A DNA stretch of 47,236 nucleotides. Source: Chthoniobacter flavus. GTDB taxonomy: Bacteria > Verrucomicrobiota > Verrucomicrobiia > Chthoniobacterales > JACTMZ01. How positions within the stretch are numbered: position 1 is the first letter of the stretch; each line of letters begins with the position of its first letter. Position numbers and translations under genes: made by a program. The stretch spans positions 1 to 47,236 of the forward strand of contig CAMDUL010000022.1 in assembly GCA_945878135.1 (NCBI GenBank). Direction: 5' to 3'. Below, in pieces: positions 35,144 through 43,697 of this stretch. Below the pieces are notes generated by a model. That model was not told the DNA's origin, made no database searches, and was given only the letters and a program-made list of their open reading frames with translations.

Positions 35144-35749
35144 ATGACCGCTACCAGACCCCGTCGCCACGGCAAGCGCGCTTTTTTGGCGCTGCTGGCT
35201 GCCGCCTCGTTGACTCGTGCAGGGGAGACCGCGGACCAAGGTTGGCGACTCACCGTGATCCCCTCCTACGAGCGGCCCGCGCAGCATGAAAATATCCCCG
35301 GTTCGCAAACCGCCATCGTCGCCGCGGCGCGGCATCGGAGTTACGACGAATTCGAATACGCCACGACGAAAGCGGCGTGGCGGCAAGCGGTCGCGCTGGC
35401 CGCAGACCGGGGAGATGCCTGGTTGCGCGCCGCCGATGTGCAGATCCGCCGCGACCGCCACCGCGTCATCGACCGGATCCTCGTCAAGGGCGGCGATCCG
35501 CTCTTGCCGGCGCTGGCTCTCGCCCCCGCCTTCTACGACCGCTTCGAACCGCTCCTCGGCCCCGGTTTCCATGTCATCATTCCCGACCGCAATACCATCG
35601 CGCTTTATCCGCGGGCCGGCGGGATGATTCCGCCGGCCGAAGCCGCGGCCTTGCTCCGCCTCAACCGGGCGGCCGGCTATCCGGTCAGCCGCGAAGTCTT
35701 CCGCGCTTCCCGCGGATCACTGGCCGCCGACGGGATCCTCGAGGAGTAG
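35144..35749 (+). CDS. Exported protein of unknown function
   Basis: 201 residues. Twin-arginine-like basic start (TATRPRRHGKR) and hydrophobic core (AFLALLAAASLTRA) form a signal peptide to about residue 27. The mature part has no motif I can name; it contains RHRSYDEFEYATTKAAWRQA and VIIPDRNTIALYPRAGGMIP. The ATG at 35144 is the only start that keeps the signal sequence. It lies head to head with ruvA and almost touches the convergent UPF0173 gene. Confidence 0.6.
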   Translation: MTATRPRRHGKRAFLALLAAASLTRAGETADQGWRLTVIPSYERPAQHENIPGSQTAIVAAARHRSYDEFEYATTKAAWRQAVALAADRGDAWLRAADVQIRRDRHRVIDRILVKGGDPLLPALALAPAFYDRFEPLLGPGFHVIIPDRNTIALYPRAGGMIPPAEAAALLRLNRAAGYPVSREVFRASRGSLAADGILEE

Positions 35750-35751
35750 GA

Positions 35752-36432
35752 TCAAAAGTCCTTCGACCCGCCGACCGGGAGGAGATGCAGATTGAGACCG
35801 CGCGCGGCGAACTCGCGCACCGCCTCCTTCTTGTCGATCTCGATGGGCGGAAAGGTGTCATAGTGGACACCGATCACGTCCTTGACCTCGAGGAAGGTGG
35901 CGGCCCGGGCGGCGTCCTCCGGACCCATGGTGAAGTTGTCCCCGATGCAGAGCACGGCGAACTTGAGCGAGGCGCTGTCACCGATGAGCTTCATGTTGCG
36001 GGTCAGGGCCGTGTCGCCGGAGTAGTAGAAATGCCCCTGCTTGGTTTCGACGAGGAAGCCCGCCGGATTCCCGCCGTAACTGCCGTCGGGCATGCTGCTG
36101 GAATGCGTGGCCGCGGTCATCTTGACGCGGCCGAAAGGAAACTCCCAGGCGCCGCCGAGATTCATGCCGTGCGCTTTTTCCACGCCGTGTTTGGCGAACC
36201 ATTGGACGATCTCGAAATTGGAAACGAGTGTGGCCCCCGTCCGTTTGGCGATGCGGGCCACATCGTCGACATGGTCGAAGTGCCCGTGCGAGACGAGAAT
36301 GTAGTCGGCGGGGACTTTGTCGACATCGACCGCGGCGGCTTTCGGATTGGCGGAGATAAAGGGATCGAAGAGCAGATGGGCGCCGTCCACATGGACGCCG
36401 AAGCAGGAATGTCCGTAGTAGGTCAGGTTCAT
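35752..36432 (-). CDS. UPF0173-type metallo-beta-lactamase-fold hydrolase
   Basis: 226 residues. [17 protein letters not shown] begins the fold; the metal motif is [12 protein letters not shown] (HxHxDH), followed by [17 protein letters not shown] (metal aspartate) and [13 protein letters not shown] (last histidine). This is the YtkL/UPF0173 subfamily of predicted metal-dependent hydrolases; the substrate is unknown. It is a single gene. An 11-base palindrome lies one base upstream of its start codon. Confidence 0.9.
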   Translation of the reverse strand: MNLTYYGHSCFGVHVDGAHLLFDPFISANPKAAAVDVDKVPADYILVSHGHFDHVDDVARIAKRTGATLVSNFEIVQWFAKHGVEKAHGMNLGGAWEFPFGRVKMTAATHSSSMPDGSYGGNPAGFLVETKQGHFYYSGDTALTRNMKLIGDSASLKFAVLCIGDNFTMGPEDAARAATFLEVKDVIGVHYDTFPPIEIDKKEAVREFAARGLNLHLLPVGGSKDF

Positions 36433-36433
36433 A

Positions 36434-36444
36434 GGGTCTGACCC
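36434..36444. promoter_or_regulatory. Palindrome GGGTCTGACCC at start of UPF0173 gene
   Basis: A perfect 5-bp inverted repeat around one base sits one base upstream of the start codon of the minus-strand gene, where a ribosome site would be. It could be an operator, a small hairpin affecting initiation, or the edge of an old repeat. The remaining bases to 36497 show nothing else. Confidence 0.35.
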
Positions 36445-36497
36445 CAGCAGTAAACCGTGCCGTTTTTCATTGTCAAACCGGACCGGAAGACGGCGTC

Positions 36498-37463
36498 ATG
36501 CCCCCGCCCATGCACCGCCTGCTCGCCGTCGCCGCCAACTGGTTCCCCGCGTGGGTCCTGACCGCCACCCTTCTGGCCCTGTGGCACCCCCCGCTTTTCA
36601 CCTGGTTCAGCGGACCGTGGATCGTCTGGGGTCTGGCCGTGGTCATGCTGGGCATGGGCCTGACCCTCGATGTGCGGGACTTTGGCGCGGTCACCCGCAT
36701 GCCGCGCGCGGTCGGTTTGGGGTTCGCCGCGCAATACACCATCATGCCGCTGCTCGGCTGGGCGGTGGCCGGATTGCTGGACCTCCCAGCCGACTTCGCG
36801 GTGGGCCTGATCCTCGTGGCCTGCTGCCCGGGCGGCACCGCCTCCAACGTCGTCGCCTTCCTCGCCCGGGCCAACGTGGCGCTGTCCGTGGTCATGACCA
36901 CCTGCTCGACACTCGCCGCCGTCGTGCTCACGCCGATCCTCACCGAAAAGCTGGCCGGGGCCTATGTGCCGGTCGACGCCACCGGGATGTTCCTGACCAC
37001 GGCCCAGGTTGTCCTCGCGCCGGTGCTCCTCGGGTTGCTCCTCCACCACAAGGCACCGAAATTCGCGCATTTCGTGCTGCCCGCCGGCCCGCTTGTTTCG
37101 GTCCTGCTCATCAGCATGATCGTGGGCAGCATCGTCGGACAAAACGCGCAGGATATTTTTATCCACGGCCGGCAACTGCTGCTCGCTGTTTTTCTCTTGC
37201 ATGCCGGTGGCTTTGCTCTGGGCTATGCGCTCGCCCGGGCGAGCGGCTTCGACCGCACTACCGCCCGCACGGTGTCCATCGAGGTCGGCATGCAAAATTC
37301 CGGGCTCGGCGCGGTGCTGGCGCGGACCCATTTCGCGGCCAATCCCCTCACCGCCGTGCCGTCCGCCCTCTCGAGCGTCTGCCACTCGGTGCTTGGCAGC
37401 GTCCTCGCCGGATGGTGGCGGATCAAACCCGAACCGGGCGGACGTGCCGGCCGAGAGTCGTGA
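36498..37463 (+). CDS. Bile acid:sodium symporter (BASS) family transporter
   Basis: 321 residues with about nine to ten transmembrane helices. The family signatures are present: [16 protein letters not shown] near residue 50, the crossover motif [19 protein letters not shown] around 112-130 and [18 protein letters not shown] about 265-282. BASS proteins import organic anions with sodium; bacterial members carry pantoate/pantothenate precursors, keto acids or others, so no substrate is assigned. The histone-deacetylase-like gene follows 47 bases later. Confidence 0.9.
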   Translation: MPPPMHRLLAVAANWFPAWVLTATLLALWHPPLFTWFSGPWIVWGLAVVMLGMGLTLDVRDFGAVTRMPRAVGLGFAAQYTIMPLLGWAVAGLLDLPADFAVGLILVACCPGGTASNVVAFLARANVALSVVMTTCSTLAAVVLTPILTEKLAGAYVPVDATGMFLTTAQVVLAPVLLGLLLHHKAPKFAHFVLPAGPLVSVLLISMIVGSIVGQNAQDIFIHGRQLLLAVFLLHAGGFALGYALARASGFDRTTARTVSIEVGMQNSGLGAVLARTHFAANPLTAVPSALSSVCHSVLGSVLAGWWRIKPEPGGRAGRES

Positions 37464-37510
37464 GGCCGCCGCGTCTTTTTGCATTGGTCGCCTGGACTGC
37501 GGCGCACACC

Positions 37511-38494
37511 ATGACCAGCGGCATGACTGCTCCGGTCAACCCGACCAATACGGCTTTTGTTTATGATCCGCTCTTTCTCGAGCACGACACGGGACCGGGT
37601 TTTCCCGAAAGCGCCGATCGTCTCCGCTGGCTCACCGCGCATTTGGATGCTGTGCCCTTGGGGGCAACCCTGACCCGTGTGGCGCCGGATCCGGAGATCG
37701 ATCCGGAGCCATGGATGGCCAGGGTTCATCATCCGGACTACATCGCATCGCTGCGCTCCGCGTGCGAAAACGGAAAGGAATTCGCAGGGGAAAGCTCAGA
37801 CAACCCGATCTCACGGCGGTCTTATGACGCCGCCGTCCGCGCGGTCGGCGCAACCCTGACCGCCGTGGATATGGTCCTGACCGGACGCGCCCGCAACGCC
37901 TTTGCCGCCGTCCGTCCGCCCGGTCACCACGCCATGCCGGAAGGTGCCAAAGGATTCTGTCTCTTCGGCAATGCCGCCATCGCCGCGCGCTACGCGCAGG
38001 AAAGGCACGGCATCAAGCGCGTCATGATCATCGACTGGGATGTCCACCACGGCGACGGCACGCAGGAAATTTTCTACGCCGATCCGTCCGTTTTCTTTTT
38101 CTCCACGCACCAATACCCGTTTTATCCGGGTTCGAGCGGAGCAGCGGAAAACACCGGTGCGGGCGCCGGAAGAGGATTCAACCTCAACGTGCCGCTGGCG
38201 GCGGGAAGCGGCGACCGCGCCGTGCTGGAAACTTTCGACAGGCAACTCGCGGAGGCATACCGCAAATTCCGTCCGGAGTTGGTCATCATCTCGGCCGGCT
38301 TCGACGCCCACGAGGCCGATCCGCTCGGACAACTCGGCTGGTCCAGCGAAGTCTACGGGGAATTGACGCGAAAGGTACGCGCAATGGCCCGCGAGGAAGG
38401 CCACGAACGCATCGTTTCCGTTCTCGAAGGCGGCTACAGCAAAGAGGCCATGACCACCGGAGTCGCGGCGCACCTCGAGGCGCTCGCGGAGTGA
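37511..38494 (+). CDS. Histone-deacetylase-like (acetylpolyamine amidohydrolase/AcuC-type) protein
   Basis: 327 residues. The zinc-dependent deacetylase motifs are complete: [14 protein letters not shown] at the start, AVRPPGHHA with the catalytic histidine pair, [15 protein letters not shown] with zinc Asp and His, [13 protein letters not shown] and [14 protein letters not shown] with the second zinc aspartate. It is closest to bacterial class II HDACs, which deacetylate polyamines or proteins. The start is ATG 37511 or 37523. Its stop is two bases from the bioB stop, so the genes converge without a terminator. Confidence 0.9.
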   Translation: MTSGMTAPVNPTNTAFVYDPLFLEHDTGPGFPESADRLRWLTAHLDAVPLGATLTRVAPDPEIDPEPWMARVHHPDYIASLRSACENGKEFAGESSDNPISRRSYDAAVRAVGATLTAVDMVLTGRARNAFAAVRPPGHHAMPEGAKGFCLFGNAAIAARYAQERHGIKRVMIIDWDVHHGDGTQEIFYADPSVFFFSTHQYPFYPGSSGAAENTGAGAGRGFNLNVPLAAGSGDRAVLETFDRQLAEAYRKFRPELVIISAGFDAHEADPLGQLGWSSEVYGELTRKVRAMAREEGHERIVSVLEGGYSKEAMTTGVAAHLEALAE

Positions 38495-38495
38495 A

Positions 38496-39506
38496 TCAGG
38501 CCACCGGCACGCCTGCCGGCGAATGCGGAGCCAGCGGGGAGAGATCCAAGGTCCCGAGCAAATCGAGGTCCTCGTTTTCCCCGGGGTTCGGCGTGGTCAG
38601 CAATTTGTCCCCGTAGAAAATGGAATTGGCCCCGGCGAAGAGACAGAGCGCCTGACCTTCTTTGCTCAGCGAGGTGCGTCCGGCGGAGAGACGGATCTTC
38701 GAGAAGGGCAGCACAAGGCGGGCGACGGCGATCATGCGCACAAGTTCGAAAATTTCCACCGGCGCCGCGTCTTCCAGCGGCGTGCCTTCGACGGCGACGA
38801 GACAATTGATCGGCACGCTTTCCGGCGGCGGGTCGAAATTGCAGAGCACCTCGAGCATGCGCAGACGGTCGTCGACCGATTCGCCCATCCCGAGGATCCC
38901 GCCGCAGCAGACCTGCATGCCGGCGCGCTGCACGGCGCCGATCGTGTTGAGGCGATCCTGGAAGGTGTGGGTGCTGACAATGTTCGCGTAGTATTCCGGC
39001 GAGGTGTCGATGTTGTGGTTGTAAGCGGTGACCCCGGCCTCTTTGAGCTTCTTGGCCTCGGCGTCGCTGAGCTGACCGAGCGTCACACAGACTTCCATGC
39101 CGAGTTTGCTGACCTCGCGGATGGTCTCGAGCACGGATTCAAAACGCCGGTCGCCTTCACGCACGCCCTTCCAAGCCGCACCCATGCAGAACCGCGTGGA
39201 ACCGTTTTCCCGCGCCGCGCGCGCATGGGGAAGAATTTCCTCCGTGCTCATGAGCGGTTGCGGCTTGAGATCCGTGTTGTGGTGCGCGCTCTGCGAGCAG
39301 TATCCGCAATCCTCGCTGCACGCACCGGTCTTGATGCTGAGGAGCGTGCAGAGTTGCACCTCGCGTCCGGGCCAGTGCTTCTGATGCATCCGGCGGGCGT
39401 CTTGGATAAGATCGAAAAACGGACGGTGATAAATTTCCAGCAGCTGCGCGAACGTCTCTTTCACTGGGCGAGAGGGTAAATCCGCACCGGTCCAAGTCAA
39501 ACGCAT
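38496..39506 (-). CDS. bioB: Biotin synthase
   Basis: 336 residues. Radical-SAM cysteines C63, C67 and C70 lie in GACSEDCGYCSQSAHH; downstream are FCMGAAWKG, YNHNIDTSPEYY, CCGGILGMGES and RLSAGRTSL, which contribute the [2Fe-2S] and substrate sites typical of BioB. Inserts sulfur into dethiobiotin. Translation may begin at ATG 39506 (10-base overlap with the HAD gene) or at GTG 39464 (VKETFAQLLE), closer to where many BioB proteins start. No other bio gene is adjacent. Confidence 0.95.
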   Translation of the reverse strand: MRLTWTGADLPSRPVKETFAQLLEIYHRPFFDLIQDARRMHQKHWPGREVQLCTLLSIKTGACSEDCGYCSQSAHHNTDLKPQPLMSTEEILPHARAARENGSTRFCMGAAWKGVREGDRRFESVLETIREVSKLGMEVCVTLGQLSDAEAKKLKEAGVTAYNHNIDTSPEYYANIVSTHTFQDRLNTIGAVQRAGMQVCCGGILGMGESVDDRLRMLEVLCNFDPPPESVPINCLVAVEGTPLEDAAPVEIFELVRMIAVARLVLPFSKIRLSAGRTSLSKEGQALCLFAGANSIFYGDKLLTTPNPGENEDLDLLGTLDLSPLAPHSPAGVPVA

Positions 39507-40099
39507 TGCACGCCCTGCGCCCGCAAGGTTGCGGTCAGGTCGTCATGCGCCTCGTGCCGGTAGACGAAGGCCCGCAAACCCGCCCCGCGTGCCGCTTCGA
39601 CATTGGCCGTCAGGTCGTCGAGATAGATCGTGGCCGCCGGGCGCACCCCGAATTGCTTTATGGCCAGCTCGAAAATGCCGTGCTCCGGTTTCATCATCCC
39701 CGCCCGGTAGGAAAACACGCCGTCGGCGAACTTCCCGAAGACCGGGTATTCGCGCACCAGATACTCGTGGTGCAGACAATTGGTGTTCGAGAGCAGGTAG
39801 AGCGGATAGTGTCCGTGCAGTTTTTCGACCAATTCACGCATCGGCTCGTTGGGCTCGAAGATCTCCTGCCACGCGCTGGCGAGCACATCGTCGGACAACC
39901 CGCCTCCCAGTGACTCGCGCAACGAGGCGAGAAACTCGGCCCGGCCCACTGCCCCGGCCTCGTAGCGGCGTCCGAGCAAGCCGAGCGATGCAGGATCGGG
40001 ACGCATGACTCCCAACTTTGCGAGCGTCCGCTCCGCCTTCCCCGCCTCGAAACGCACCAGCACATTGCCGATGTCGAAGATGAAAGCCTCCACTTCCAT
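39497..40099 (-). CDS. HAD-superfamily hydrolase
   Basis: 200 residues from MEVEAFIFDIGNVLVRFEAG, with the nucleophile aspartate in FDIGNVL (motif I), LYLLSNTN (motif II), a Lys in AGMMKPEHGIF (motif III) and YLDDLTANVEAA (motif IV). A helical cap lies in residues 15-90. The pattern fits the YihX/epoxide-hydrolase-like phosphatase subgroup. The ATG overlaps the thiL stop (TGATG), and its 3' end overlaps bioB, so it is part of the sppA-CPBP-thiL-HAD-bioB chain. Confidence 0.87.
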   Translation of the reverse strand: MEVEAFIFDIGNVLVRFEAGKAERTLAKLGVMRPDPASLGLLGRRYEAGAVGRAEFLASLRESLGGGLSDDVLASAWQEIFEPNEPMRELVEKLHGHYPLYLLSNTNCLHHEYLVREYPVFGKFADGVFSYRAGMMKPEHGIFELAIKQFGVRPAATIYLDDLTANVEAARGAGLRAFVYRHEAHDDLTATLRAQGVQCV

Positions 40100-40986
40100 C
40101 ACGCAAAATGATCGTAGCCCCGTGCGCGACCCAAACCCTCGTGCGTGCCGGCCCCGGCGAGATGGCCGATGCGGGTCAAGCGAACCTCGGGCCACCGCTT
40201 GCGCCACGCTTTTTCGAGCCGGTCCGCGTCACGCGGCGCCACCGCGAAGAGCAATTCGAAATCCTCGCCGTCGCCAAGCGCCTGCGCCACCGTCGACCCG
40301 CGGCGACGCGGCAGGCTGGCCGGATCGAGGACAAATCCCGTCCGTCCGGCCCGGGCCAGGCGCGGCAAATCCGATGCCAGCCCGTCGCTCACATCCATCA
40401 TGGCCCGCACACGGAAATTTGCCACCAGCCAACGCGCTTCACCCAGGCGCGGACGGAACCGCAGATGCCAGCCCGATGAGAGTGAACCGCCGAGCACACC
40501 CGTGACGAAAAGCACATCGCCGGGTCGCCCCCCCGATCGTCGGACGAAGTCGCGCCGCGCCACCGTGCCCGTCATGGCCACCGAAATCACCGCCGGCCCG
40601 TCGGTCCGCGACAACTCGCCCCCGACCACATCGAATCCGAATTCCCGGCCGGCCTTGGCCAGTCCGCGATACACGCCGTCAAGCCAGCGCTTGGTTTGCC
40701 CCGGACGCACCACGCAGGTGACCAGCGCATGGGCGGGAGTTCCGCCGCAGGCAGCCAGATCGCTCACCGCGCGGCATGCCGCCTTCCATCCGACCGCCGG
40801 GGCGGCATCATCGGGGGCGAAGTGCCGCCCCTCCACCACACAATCAGTCTTGAGCAAGAGCAAGCCGCGACCCGGACCCTCCACGGCCGCGCAGTCGTCG
40901 CCGATGCCCGCGACCACTCCGGGTCGGCGACCGCGCAAGCTGCGTCGCAGCCTCGCAACCAGCGCGTCCTCGCCGGTCTGCTTCAC
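40099..40986 (-). CDS. thiL: Thiamine-monophosphate kinase
   Basis: 295 residues starting at GTG 40986 (VKQTGEDALVARL), overlapping the upstream stop as GTGA. ThiL motifs are VVAGIGDDCAAV, LLLKTDCVVEGRHF, AVSDLAACGGTP, FVTGVLGG, MMDVSDGLASDLPRLA and LGDGEDFELLFAV. It phosphorylates thiamine monophosphate to thiamine diphosphate. An open frame continues upstream to 41604, but that is a shadow of the protease gene. No other thiamine genes are nearby. Confidence 0.93.
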   Translation of the reverse strand: MKQTGEDALVARLRRSLRGRRPGVVAGIGDDCAAVEGPGRGLLLLKTDCVVEGRHFAPDDAAPAVGWKAACRAVSDLAACGGTPAHALVTCVVRPGQTKRWLDGVYRGLAKAGREFGFDVVGGELSRTDGPAVISVAMTGTVARRDFVRRSGGRPGDVLFVTGVLGGSLSSGWHLRFRPRLGEARWLVANFRVRAMMDVSDGLASDLPRLARAGRTGFVLDPASLPRRRGSTVAQALGDGEDFELLFAVAPRDADRLEKAWRKRWPEVRLTRIGHLAGAGTHEGLGRARGYDHFA

Positions 40987-41777
40987 AGCAAAAAGAGAAT
41001 TGCCGTGACCGAAATGGCGTTGAAAACCGCGTGCATGATCATCGGGACGAGAAGCGTTCCGGATTTTTCGTAGGCCAGACCGAGGCACATCGCGAGGGCG
41101 AAAAGTGCGGGGAGGGACCCCACGTGCCCGTGCAAAACGGCGAAAAGAAGGCTGGTCGCCGCCATCGAGGCAAAGGCGCCGAAATATTTTTTTCCCACCG
41201 GATAAAGGTAGCCGCGAAAAATCGTCTCCTCGGCCACCGGCGCCACGACCACGGCCATGGCCAGCACCGCGAGGCGGTCGCGAGGCGTGTCCGCGTTCTG
41301 CAAAAACTCGACGACCTCCTGCGGACTCATTTCGCCGCCCGCTGCGCCATAGACCATGGCCTGCACAAGCATGAGGAGCGGATAGGCCGCCCCCAGCCAG
41401 AGCAGACTGCGTCCGAGCGTCCGCGCGAAACCCATCGAATCGAGACCGAAAACATCCGCCACCCGGATGTTGCGGTAGACGAGCAGGCCGACGAGAAAAA
41501 TCACGATCGACGCATAAATGACCGCGCCGGAAACAATGTGCCCGAACTCCACCGTGCGCTCGCCCTGGTCGGTCAAGGCGTCGCGCCCCATGAGGGCGAA
41601 CCACGCCACGAGCACGCCCGCGGCCAGCGCGTCAACCGCGCCGACCCACGCGTCACCGACCCGTCCCTCGCGCCGCACGAAGACGCGTCCGGCCAGCGGC
41701 AGGTAGAAACGCAGGCTCACCGCGGTGAGCCCGACGAGCACCGCCAGCGCCGCAAAAGCCGGCAACCCGCTCACCAC
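40983..41777 (-). CDS. CPBP-family intramembrane glutamic endopeptidase
   Basis: 264 residues and about seven hydrophobic segments. The CPBP (Rce1/CAAX-like) motifs are visible: VVVAPVAEETIFRGYLYPV (paired glutamates and Arg), SLLFAVLHGH (motif 2 His) and LLVPMIMHAVFN (motif 3 His/Asn). The substrate is unknown. The gene overlaps sppA by seven bases upstream and thiL by four downstream, placing two membrane proteases side by side. Confidence 0.9.
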   Translation of the reverse strand: MVSGLPAFAALAVLVGLTAVSLRFYLPLAGRVFVRREGRVGDAWVGAVDALAAGVLVAWFALMGRDALTDQGERTVEFGHIVSGAVIYASIVIFLVGLLVYRNIRVADVFGLDSMGFARTLGRSLLWLGAAYPLLMLVQAMVYGAAGGEMSPQEVVEFLQNADTPRDRLAVLAMAVVVAPVAEETIFRGYLYPVGKKYFGAFASMAATSLLFAVLHGHVGSLPALFALAMCLGLAYEKSGTLLVPMIMHAVFNAISVTAILFLL

Positions 41778-42769
41778 GCGTAAAATTCCGGCAGCAGGTA
41801 AGCCTGCCCGGGCTGGAGCTGGAAGCGTGGCGCACCGTCGAGCTGCACTTGCACTTTCGACTGCGCCCCCGCCCCGAGCAGGCGCAGGAGGCGCTGGAAG
41901 TTGATCCCCGACTGGTAGCGGATGACCCCCGCATCGGGCGCGTCGGCCAGGGCGCGCGCTTTGTCATAGGCGTCCTCGACATACCCGATCTCGTCGACCA
42001 AGCCCGCTTCCTTCGCGTCCTTGCCCGTGATGATCCGCCCGTCGGCGAACGTGTCGCGCAGGCTCTCGGCCGGCAGGTTGCGCGAGCGCGAGACGATGCC
42101 GAGGAAACGATCGTAGACCTGCATGACCATTCCTTCGACATAGGCCTGTTCTTCGGGGGTGATGGGACGGGAACCGCTCAGCATGTCCTTGAATTTCCCG
42201 CTCTTGAAAACCACCGCGTCGAGGCCCACTTTATCGAACAGACCCTGATAGTTGAGCGATTGAATGATCACGCCGATGCTCCCGGTGAAAGTCGTCTCGT
42301 TGGCCACGATCCAATCGGCGGCGCAGGCAATGTAGTAGGCGCCGGAGGCCGCGAGCGAAGTCATGGCCACGACAACCGGCTTCTTTTTCTGCACCTTGAG
42401 CACTTCGTGGTAGATGATGTCGGACGCCGTGACTTCGCCGCCCGGAGAATTGACCGCGAGCACGACCGCCTTGACGCTGTCGTCGTCCATCGCCGTCCGC
42501 AGCGCCCCCTTGATGTCGTCCACCATCGACGTGCCCCACTCGGTCTGGTCGTCGGTGTAAATGATGCCCTGCACGGGAATGACCGCGATCTTGCCGGCCC
42601 CGGCCGCGCCGTCCTCGACGGTGATTTCCTGCAGCGCCGGCATGAAAGCGCGCGAGGTCATCGATTCCGCCCCGCCCGTGCCGAGCAGGGCCATGAGGAT
42701 GAGGTTGAAAAACAAACTCGCGCAGAGGGCGAGAAAGACGAAGAGAAGCACGCAACCGGACCGTTTCAT
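41771..42769 (-). CDS. sppA: Signal peptide peptidase SppA (short, S49 family)
   Basis: 332 residues. An N-terminal membrane helix (about 6-28) precedes a single S49 domain. The nucleophile serine is expected at S142 (LAASGAYYIACAADWIVAN) and the general-base lysine at K194 (FKSGKFKDMLSG), with NSPGGEV and TGSIGVI as further family marks. It degrades cleaved signal peptides and possibly other membrane proteins. The ATG at 42769 is preferred; the open frame upstream to 42835 lacks a membrane-proximal start. First gene of a minus-strand chain running to bioB. Confidence 0.93.
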   Translation of the reverse strand: MKRSGCVLLFVFLALCASLFFNLILMALLGTGGAESMTSRAFMPALQEITVEDGAAGAGKIAVIPVQGIIYTDDQTEWGTSMVDDIKGALRTAMDDDSVKAVVLAVNSPGGEVTASDIIYHEVLKVQKKKPVVVAMTSLAASGAYYIACAADWIVANETTFTGSIGVIIQSLNYQGLFDKVGLDAVVFKSGKFKDMLSGSRPITPEEQAYVEGMVMQVYDRFLGIVSRSRNLPAESLRDTFADGRIITGKDAKEAGLVDEIGYVEDAYDKARALADAPDAGVIRYQSGINFQRLLRLLGAGAQSKVQVQLDGAPRFQLQPGQAYLLPEFYAW

Positions 42770-42828
42770 GACGCGTGAACATCGCGCAGGCCGGCCCTGC
42801 TGACAAGCCGCCAACCCCGGGACGCGGC

Positions 42829-42872
42829 TTGCCATCGGACGGTAAACTGCTTAATTCCCCTGAACAGGAGCC
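42829..42872 (+). promoter_or_regulatory. Possible promoter and tight ribosome site for 42873 gene
   Basis: TTGCCA (42829-42834) and CTTAAT/TTAATT (42850-42856) are spaced 15-16 bases, a modest sigma-70-like match. AGGAG (42866-42870) lies only two bases before the ATG, unusually close for a Shine-Dalgarno site. Pattern-based only. Confidence 0.3.
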
Positions 42873-43697
42873 ATGCATCCGCAAAAAGACGCCCTCGTGC
42901 GCCTGCTCGCCGACGACGACGAGCAGACGGTGCAATTGGTCAAAGAGCAACTCGCCTCCGACGGCCCGGCCATCCTCGATGACCTGCGCGACCTTGCCGG
43001 CTGCGACAATCCGCTGGCCGCGCTGCACGCCCGCGATGTCCTCCACGAAATCGTGCAAAACGAAGCCCTCGAGCGGTTCGAACTTCTCTGCCCGGTTTTC
43101 GGCGATGCCTCCGACCTCGAGGAGGCCTGCTGGTTGCTCTCCGCCGCGTTGCTCCGCGGCTTCGAGGCCGCGGCCTACCGCCAGCGCCTCGACGCGTGGG
43201 GTGCGGAACTGGCCCGCCGGATGCGCCGTGCCTCGGGCGACCGTCACCGCGTGGACATCATGACCGACTTCCTGGCCGGCGAACTTGTCTTCGTCGGCAA
43301 CACCGACGACTACTACAACGACCGCAACTCGCTCCTGCCCTGCGTTCTCGATTCGCGCAAGGGCATTCCCGTCAGCCTCACCTTGGTTTACATGCTCGTC
43401 GGCCAGCGCGCCGGTTGGCCGGTCGAGGGTGTCAACCTGCCCGGTCATTTCCTCGCCCGCCACGGCAGCGTGCTCTTCGACCCCTTCCATCAAGGCCGCG
43501 TGCTCGGGCGCCGCGACTGCGAGGAAATTCTCCGCCGGCAAAACCAGCGCCTCGAAGACTGGCACCTCGCTCCGGCCGCCCCGCGCCAGATGCTGGTCCG
43601 CACCCTGGCCAATCTCCTCTACGTCTACCACCGCCGCGACCAAGCCCCGCTCTACGCCCGCGTCAAACGCTGGAGCCATCTCCTCTGCCAAGGCTGA
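42873..43697 (+). CDS. SirB1/transglutaminase-like family protein
   Basis: 274 residues. The C-terminal half matches the SirB1-type transglutaminase fold: FVGNTDDYYNDRNSLLPCVL, RKGIPVSLTLVYMLVGQRAG, GVNLPGHFLARHG and LFDPFHQGRVL. The residue positions equivalent to the transglutaminase Cys/His/Asp triad are not all evident. The N-terminal 110 residues are helical (DDDEQTVQLVKEQLASDGPA). The cellular role is unknown. Its stop overlaps the cinA start (TGATG). Confidence 0.85.
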   Translation: MHPQKDALVRLLADDDEQTVQLVKEQLASDGPAILDDLRDLAGCDNPLAALHARDVLHEIVQNEALERFELLCPVFGDASDLEEACWLLSAALLRGFEAAAYRQRLDAWGAELARRMRRASGDRHRVDIMTDFLAGELVFVGNTDDYYNDRNSLLPCVLDSRKGIPVSLTLVYMLVGQRAGWPVEGVNLPGHFLARHGSVLFDPFHQGRVLGRRDCEEILRRQNQRLEDWHLAPAAPRQMLVRTLANLLYVYHRRDQAPLYARVKRWSHLLCQG

